A stretch of 29,267 nucleotides of DNA. It comes from CAYLNK01 sp964384675. GTDB taxonomy: Bacteria > Acidobacteriota > Thermoanaerobaculia > UBA5066. The stretch is taken from assembly GCA_964384675.1 (NCBI GenBank), contig CAYLNK010000046.1:1-29267 (forward strand), given 5' to 3'. Numbering within the stretch: position 1 is the stretch's first letter; each line of letters begins with the position of its first letter. Below the pieces are notes generated by a model. It had not been told where the DNA came from and did no database searches. It was given only the letters and a program-made list of their open reading frames with translations. Positions 25,675 through 29,267 of this stretch are shown here, piece by piece. Made by a program: the position numbers and the translations under genes.

Positions 25675-26532
25675 GTGCCCCTCACGTTCCAGGCGCGCGA
25701 CGGCTGGACGCTGACCGGGGACCTGGCGGCGCCTCCGGTCGAGCCGTGGGCCGTGGCGCTCCTCGCGCCGGCGATGGGAGTGGCGCGCCGCTTCTACCGG
25801 CCGCTCGCGGAGCATCTCGCGGGGTGCGGGGTCGCCGCGCTGGTGCCCGACTACCGCGGGATGGGGGATTCCCGTCGGGGCCCGGCCGGCGCGCCGGAGA
25901 TCGACCTCGTGAGCTGGGGCGAGCGGGACCTCCCGGCCGCGATGGAGACCCTCGCGGCGCGCTGGCCCGGCGTGCCGCGGGTCTGGATCGGGCACAGCGT
26001 GGGCGGCCAGCTCCTCGGGCTGTACGACGGGCCCGAGGTCTCGGCGGCGCTCCTCGTGGCGAGCCAGAGCGGGCACTGGCGGCACTGGGACGGAGCGAAG
26101 AGGCTCGGCATGGCGTTCCTCTGGCACGCCGGCATCCCGCTCCTGACCACGGTGTTCGGGCGCCTGCCGATGAGGCTTCTGGGTCAAGGCGAGGACGTTC
26201 CGCGCGGTGCGGCGCGCGAGTGGGCGCGCTGGGGCCGGCACCGCGACTACATCCTGTCCGAGGCGCGCCCGCGGGGCGGGCTCCACTTCGCGCGCTACGC
26301 CGGGGCGCTCCGTTCCTACGCCATCCTCGACGACGCGTACGCCCCGCGGCGCGCGGTCGAGGCCCTGGCCGCGGGCTTCACCGCCACGTCGCCCGAGGTG
26401 CGCGCGGTCTCGCCACGCGACCTCGGGCTCCGCGCGATCGGGCACTTCGGCTTCTTCCGCCCCGCGGTCGGAAGGGCGCTCTGGGAGGAGTCGGTCGGCT
26501 GGCTCCGCGCGGCGGTGAGCCGTCCCGGCTGA
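25675..26532 (+). CDS. Alpha/beta hydrolase (COG4757-like)
   Basis: A 285-residue cytoplasmic serine hydrolase. The nucleophile elbow is GHSVGGQ with S108. Candidate partner residues are D219 or D220 (AILDDAYAP) and H257 (AIGHFGFF). The oxyanion region may be LLAPAMGVARRFY, and DYRGMGDSRRGP is typical of the COG4757 group. No signal peptide. The start GTG at 25675 is chosen because VPLTFQARDG matches the family's usual N-terminus; in-frame GTGs at 25642 and 25636 overlap the DinB end. No good ribosome site precedes it, so translational coupling to DinB is plausible. Substrate unknown. It ends 3 bases from the convergent M1 gene. Confidence 0.88.
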   Translation: MPLTFQARDGWTLTGDLAAPPVEPWAVALLAPAMGVARRFYRPLAEHLAGCGVAALVPDYRGMGDSRRGPAGAPEIDLVSWGERDLPAAMETLAARWPGVPRVWIGHSVGGQLLGLYDGPEVSAALLVASQSGHWRHWDGAKRLGMAFLWHAGIPLLTTVFGRLPMRLLGQGEDVPRGAAREWARWGRHRDYILSEARPRGGLHFARYAGALRSYAILDDAYAPRRAVEALAAGFTATSPEVRAVSPRDLGLRAIGHFGFFRPAVGRALWEESVGWLRAAVSRPG

Positions 26533-26535
26533 CCT

Positions 26536-28611
26536 CTACGGCATCTCGGTGCCGTAGAAGACCCTCTCGAACCACGGCTTCCAGTCCTTCTTGGTCACGA
26601 AGCCCGCGAGACCGACGAAGTCGTCGGTGGTGACCGCCTGCTTCTTCTCGAAGCTCCTGAGGAAGGACCGGAGCACCGTGAAGAAGGCGTCGTCGCCGAC
26701 CTGTTCGCGCATCGACTGGAGCACGGTCGCCCCCTTCCAGTAGACGAGGAAGGCGCGGTCGCGCGGGACGTCGTCGTCACCGGACGTGGAGATCTTCGAG
26801 GCCAGGTCGTTGGCGAAGGAGATCGGGGCCACCTTGGTGGCCTCCTTGGCCCGGTCGCGCCAGATGTTGTGGAGCCGCTTGGCCTCGCTCTTGTCCTTGA
26901 GCACCTCGATCGCGTAGCTCGAGGCCGCCTCCGAGAACGACTCCTCGATCCACTGGTCGCCCTCGGTGGCGCCGTGCACGACGTAGCCGAAGTACGAGTG
27001 GGCCATCTCGTGGGCCAGGCGCTGGTTGATCCCCTGGGAGAAGTAGCCGGCGAAGTCCTCCGGGTTGAGGTTGCTCACCCCGAACGCCTCCTTGGTGATC
27101 CGCATCATTCCGGGCGGCGCCTGGCCGAAGCCGTAGGAGTTGATCTCGATGATCGTGTACTCCTTCCACGGGAACGGCCCGAGGAGCTGCCCGTAGAACG
27201 AGCGGAACTTGTGGAAGAGACCGATGAGCGTCTTGCCCGACGTCTCCTTCGGGAGGCCGTAGCTCGCGATCCGGCACGTCACGCCGTCCTCGGTCTGCTC
27301 CTGCACCGTGTACTTCCCGGCCAGGATCGTCACGAACGGGACGGGCCTCTCGAGCTTCGTCTCGAGGAGGTTGAACGCCCCCTCCTCGGCGCGCCGCACC
27401 GTGTCGCCCGAGGCGAAGGCGAGGAACGGCTTCCTCGTCCGCACGACCGCGTGGAACGTGTGCTGCGCGCCGGTCCTCACCGCGAGCGGCTGGGGATACC
27501 AGCCCGCGGCGAGCCCCAGCTCCCAGTAGTTGTCGCCGCCGGCGCGGTCGAAATACGGCGCCTCGTACTCGAAGCGGAGCTTCAGTCGCTTGCCGGGCGT
27601 GGTGGGGGCCGGGAGGTAGACGGTGAGGAGGCCCCGGTCGTACGAGAACGGGACCGCGGCGCCGCCGTCGACCGAGACCGAGGTGACGCGCGTCGAGCGC
27701 ACCTTGAAGGCCTTCTGGCTCAGGCTGTCGGAGTCGAGCTCGAAAGCGAGCACCGCCGACGGCCTCGTCGGCTCCAGCGTCTCCTCGACGGCCAGCGTGC
27801 CCCAGGGCGTCTCGCCCTCGCGGACGTCGACGTCGAGGTGGACGAGGCGGGCGGCGGGCTTCGGCGGGGCGCGCCGGCCGCGGCCGATCGGCTGGTGGGC
27901 GATCACGCGGACGAAGCGCCAGTCGGGGAAGCCCATCGGGAGCCCGGAGGGCCGGTCGGAGACGCCCAGCGTCTCCTCGCCGTCGAACAGGTCGTCGAAG
28001 ACGTGGAGGACGTCGCCGGGCGGGCCGAGCTTGGCCCCGAAGAAGCGCGCGCCGCTCGTCTCCGCGCCCGGCAGGGCCAGCTCGAACGCGGGGAAGCGGT
28101 GCTGGTCGCTCCGCTTCCTCGCCTCGTCGAAGCCCGCGGTCGGCTTGCCCGGCGCCGCCGCCGGGGCCGGCCAGTCGGGTGCCATCGTCTTCGTGAAGAC
28201 GAGGGTCGCCTCCCGGAACGCCGCGCGGAGGACGTTCCCGTCGGCCACGTCGACGCCGCCGACGTGCTTCGCGTTTCGCGCGAAGACCGGAGCGGCGGCA
28301 GGGTCGTCGCCCTTCCAGGTGAGGGAGCCTTCGCCTGCGAAGTAGAGGCCGACCGGCTTGCCGTCCGCCGAGGCGATCTCCCAGAACGTCCCGGTCCTGA
28401 ACGCGTACGTCCCGCCACCCACGGTCAGCGTCTTCCCGTCGGCGGGGAGCGCTCGTCCGGAGAGCGTCGCCTTCCGGTACGGCGCCGCGGGATCGGCCGG
28501 GGCCGTGACGGTCGCGGCGGCTTCGGCCCGGGGCACGGGGGCCGGCTCCTGGGCCGGGAGGAGACCGGAGAAAGGAAGCAGCGAGAGGACGAGAGAGAGG
28601 CTCGGGCGCAT
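26536..28611 (-). CDS. Secreted M1-like (gluzincin) metalloprotease lacking the GxMEN motif
   Basis: A 691-residue protein with an N-terminal signal peptide (LSLVLSLLPFSGLLPA) and a beta-rich N-terminal half, then an M1-type catalytic region. The zinc motif is H534-E535-x2-H538 with E557 nineteen residues later, the M1 spacing. VYWKGATVL supplies the expected Tyr (Y624) of the YxKG type. The GxMEN motif, which binds the substrate's free amine in aminopeptidases, is replaced at about 501-505 by GMMRI. It is therefore a predicted metalloprotease but probably not a typical aminopeptidase. The export signal and size suggest a periplasmic or outer-membrane-associated role. It is divergent from the DUF4440 gene. 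Confidence 0.85.
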   Translation of the reverse strand: MRPSLSLVLSLLPFSGLLPAQEPAPVPRAEAAATVTAPADPAAPYRKATLSGRALPADGKTLTVGGGTYAFRTGTFWEIASADGKPVGLYFAGEGSLTWKGDDPAAAPVFARNAKHVGGVDVADGNVLRAAFREATLVFTKTMAPDWPAPAAAPGKPTAGFDEARKRSDQHRFPAFELALPGAETSGARFFGAKLGPPGDVLHVFDDLFDGEETLGVSDRPSGLPMGFPDWRFVRVIAHQPIGRGRRAPPKPAARLVHLDVDVREGETPWGTLAVEETLEPTRPSAVLAFELDSDSLSQKAFKVRSTRVTSVSVDGGAAVPFSYDRGLLTVYLPAPTTPGKRLKLRFEYEAPYFDRAGGDNYWELGLAAGWYPQPLAVRTGAQHTFHAVVRTRKPFLAFASGDTVRRAEEGAFNLLETKLERPVPFVTILAGKYTVQEQTEDGVTCRIASYGLPKETSGKTLIGLFHKFRSFYGQLLGPFPWKEYTIIEINSYGFGQAPPGMMRITKEAFGVSNLNPEDFAGYFSQGINQRLAHEMAHSYFGYVVHGATEGDQWIEESFSEAASSYAIEVLKDKSEAKRLHNIWRDRAKEATKVAPISFANDLASKISTSGDDDVPRDRAFLVYWKGATVLQSMREQVGDDAFFTVLRSFLRSFEKKQAVTTDDFVGLAGFVTKKDWKPWFERVFYGTEMP

Positions 28612-28643
28612 GCCCCGACCCTAGACGACCGGGCTCCGGTCTG

Positions 28644-28649
28644 TAAAGT
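28644..28649 (+). promoter_or_regulatory. Candidate -10 box before the DUF4440 gene
   Basis: TAAAGT, 19 bases before the ATG at 28669, with AAGGAGG (28658-28664) between. It resembles the boxes before the VOC, VWA and ligase genes. No clear -35 box. Confidence 0.3.
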
Positions 28650-28668
28650 CGGGCGTCAAGGAGGCCCC

Positions 28669-29154
28669 ATGAACCGCACGCTGCTCTCCGTTCTCCTCGT
28701 CGCGCTGGCGAGTCCGCTCCAGGGCGCGGAGCCGATCACTCCGGCGTCCGCCGAGGACGCGATGAGGAAGGCCGATCTCGCGATGGGCCAGGCCGTGGCC
28801 GCTCGCGACGCGGCGCGCTTCGCGTCGTTCCTGGCCGACGACCTCGTCACGTTCCCGCGCGGCGAGCTGGCTCGAGGGAAAGACGCGATGGTGAAGGCGT
28901 GGGCGCCGTTCCTGGCGGCCGGCGGGCCGACGATCACCTGGGCGCCCGTCGAGGCCCACGCCGCCGCGTCGGCCGACCAGGGCTACACCGTCGGCGACTT
29001 CGAGATCCGGAGCCTCGACAAGGACGGGAAGCCGTCGGTGGCCCGCGGGCACTACGTCACGATCTGGCGCCGCCACGCCGACGGCTCCTGGCGCGCCGCC
29101 GTCGACATCGGGACGAACCCGAGCCCGGTGCCGGCCGCGAAGCCGGCGCCCTGA
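28669..29154 (+). CDS. Exported DUF4440/SnoaL-like (NTF2-fold) protein
   Basis: A 161-residue protein with a signal peptide (TLLSVLLVALASPLQG, cut near GAE) and an NTF2-like cone fold: DAMRKADLAMGQAVAARDAARFASFLADDLVTFPRG, then AWAPFLAAGGPTITWAPVEA and ARGHYVTIWRRHADGSWRAAVDIG. This end pattern is typical of DUF4440 proteins. Function is unknown; members often bind small ligands or act as isomerases. AAGGAGG precedes the ATG by four bases. The upstream extended frame is shadow of the M1 gene. Its TGA shares one base with the ATG of the next gene, so translation is coupled. Confidence 0.88.
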   Translation: MNRTLLSVLLVALASPLQGAEPITPASAEDAMRKADLAMGQAVAARDAARFASFLADDLVTFPRGELARGKDAMVKAWAPFLAAGGPTITWAPVEAHAAASADQGYTVGDFEIRSLDKDGKPSVARGHYVTIWRRHADGSWRAAVDIGTNPSPVPAAKPAP

Positions 29155-29267
29155 TGTGTCTCCTGATCCTGGCGTACGAGGCCGCGCCCGGCGCGCGGCT
29201 CGTCGTCGCCGCGAACCGGGACGAATTCCACGCGCGCCCGACCGCGCCGGCGGCGTTCTGGCCGGAG
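29154..29267 (+). CDS. NRDE family (TANGO2-like) protein, N-terminal part only
   Basis: The first 38 residues are visible before the right edge. They begin MCLLILAYEAAPG and continue through VVAANRDEFHARPTAPAAFW. The NRDE tetrapeptide names the family, and the Cys at position 2 fits the N-terminal-nucleophile type that loses its methionine. Family members are linked to haem or lipid homeostasis in eukaryotes; in bacteria the role is unclear. The ATG overlaps the DUF4440 stop by one base. The rest lies outside the window. Confidence 0.93.
   Translation, partial: MCLLILAYEAAPGARLVVAANRDEFHARPTAPAAFWPE

Overview
The window reads as one contiguous piece of a high-GC (roughly 70%) bacterial chromosome, densely packed with genes on both strands. 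I infer Acidobacteriota, most likely one of the high-GC lineages. The reasons are an orphan MacB/FtsX-type permease of the 'acidobacterial duplicated orphan permease' kind, a VWFA-related protein of the type common in that phylum, and a secreted protein made of 'DDLVSxRIHGVTP' repeats, combined with strong G/C bias at third codon positions. No rRNA, tRNA, CRISPR array, insertion sequence, prophage or attachment site was recognised. No gap between genes exceeds about 200 bases.

Layout. On the minus strand, 117-5936 holds an acyl-CoA ligase followed by an RND efflux pair (lipoprotein adaptor and inner-membrane pump, overlapping by 4 bases). 6000-7858 holds two flavin-type split-barrel genes that overlap by 4 bases; the second is fused to a GAF domain and a winged-helix-like end. 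7953-8240 is a small RRM RNA-binding protein with a clear intrinsic terminator. 8437-9630 (+) is a secreted PHP-type phosphoesterase. 9644-11580 (-) holds a DUF808 membrane protein (YedI family) and the repeat protein. 11722-14070 (+) holds a two-domain VOC protein and a von Willebrand A protein. 14074-18681 (-) holds a molybdopterin oxidoreductase and the orphan permease. 18713-21509 (+) holds a quinone-oxidoreductase-like protein and a second, long-chain, acyl-CoA ligase. 21525-22511 (-) holds two CBS-domain proteins. 22648-24317 (+) holds dimethylarginine dimethylaminohydrolase and a flavodiiron-like metallo-beta-lactamase protein. 24314-25108 (-) is an extradiol dioxygenase. 25154-26532 (+) holds a DinB protein and an alpha/beta hydrolase. 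26536-28611 (-) is an M1-like metalloprotease. 28669-29267 (+) holds a DUF4440 protein and the start of an NRDE (TANGO2-like) protein.

The overall picture is a housekeeping and accessory-metabolism region: lipid activation, efflux, redox and flavin proteins, and secreted enzymes. It does not look like a single mobile island or defence island. I found no convincing new multi-gene system. The best leads are the six-repeat secreted protein (29-residue period), the split-barrel/GAF/winged-helix regulator candidate with its overlapping partner, the M1 protein lacking the usual exopeptidase motif, and the stand-alone flavodiiron-like domain with changed metal ligands.

Regulatory signals are sparse. 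There is one excellent terminator (7891-7927), several AT-rich -10-like hexamers 19-39 bases before starts, one 16-base palindrome in a divergent region, and one possibly folded leader before the metallo-beta-lactamase gene. All assignments come from reading the sequence and recalled family features; no database search was run.
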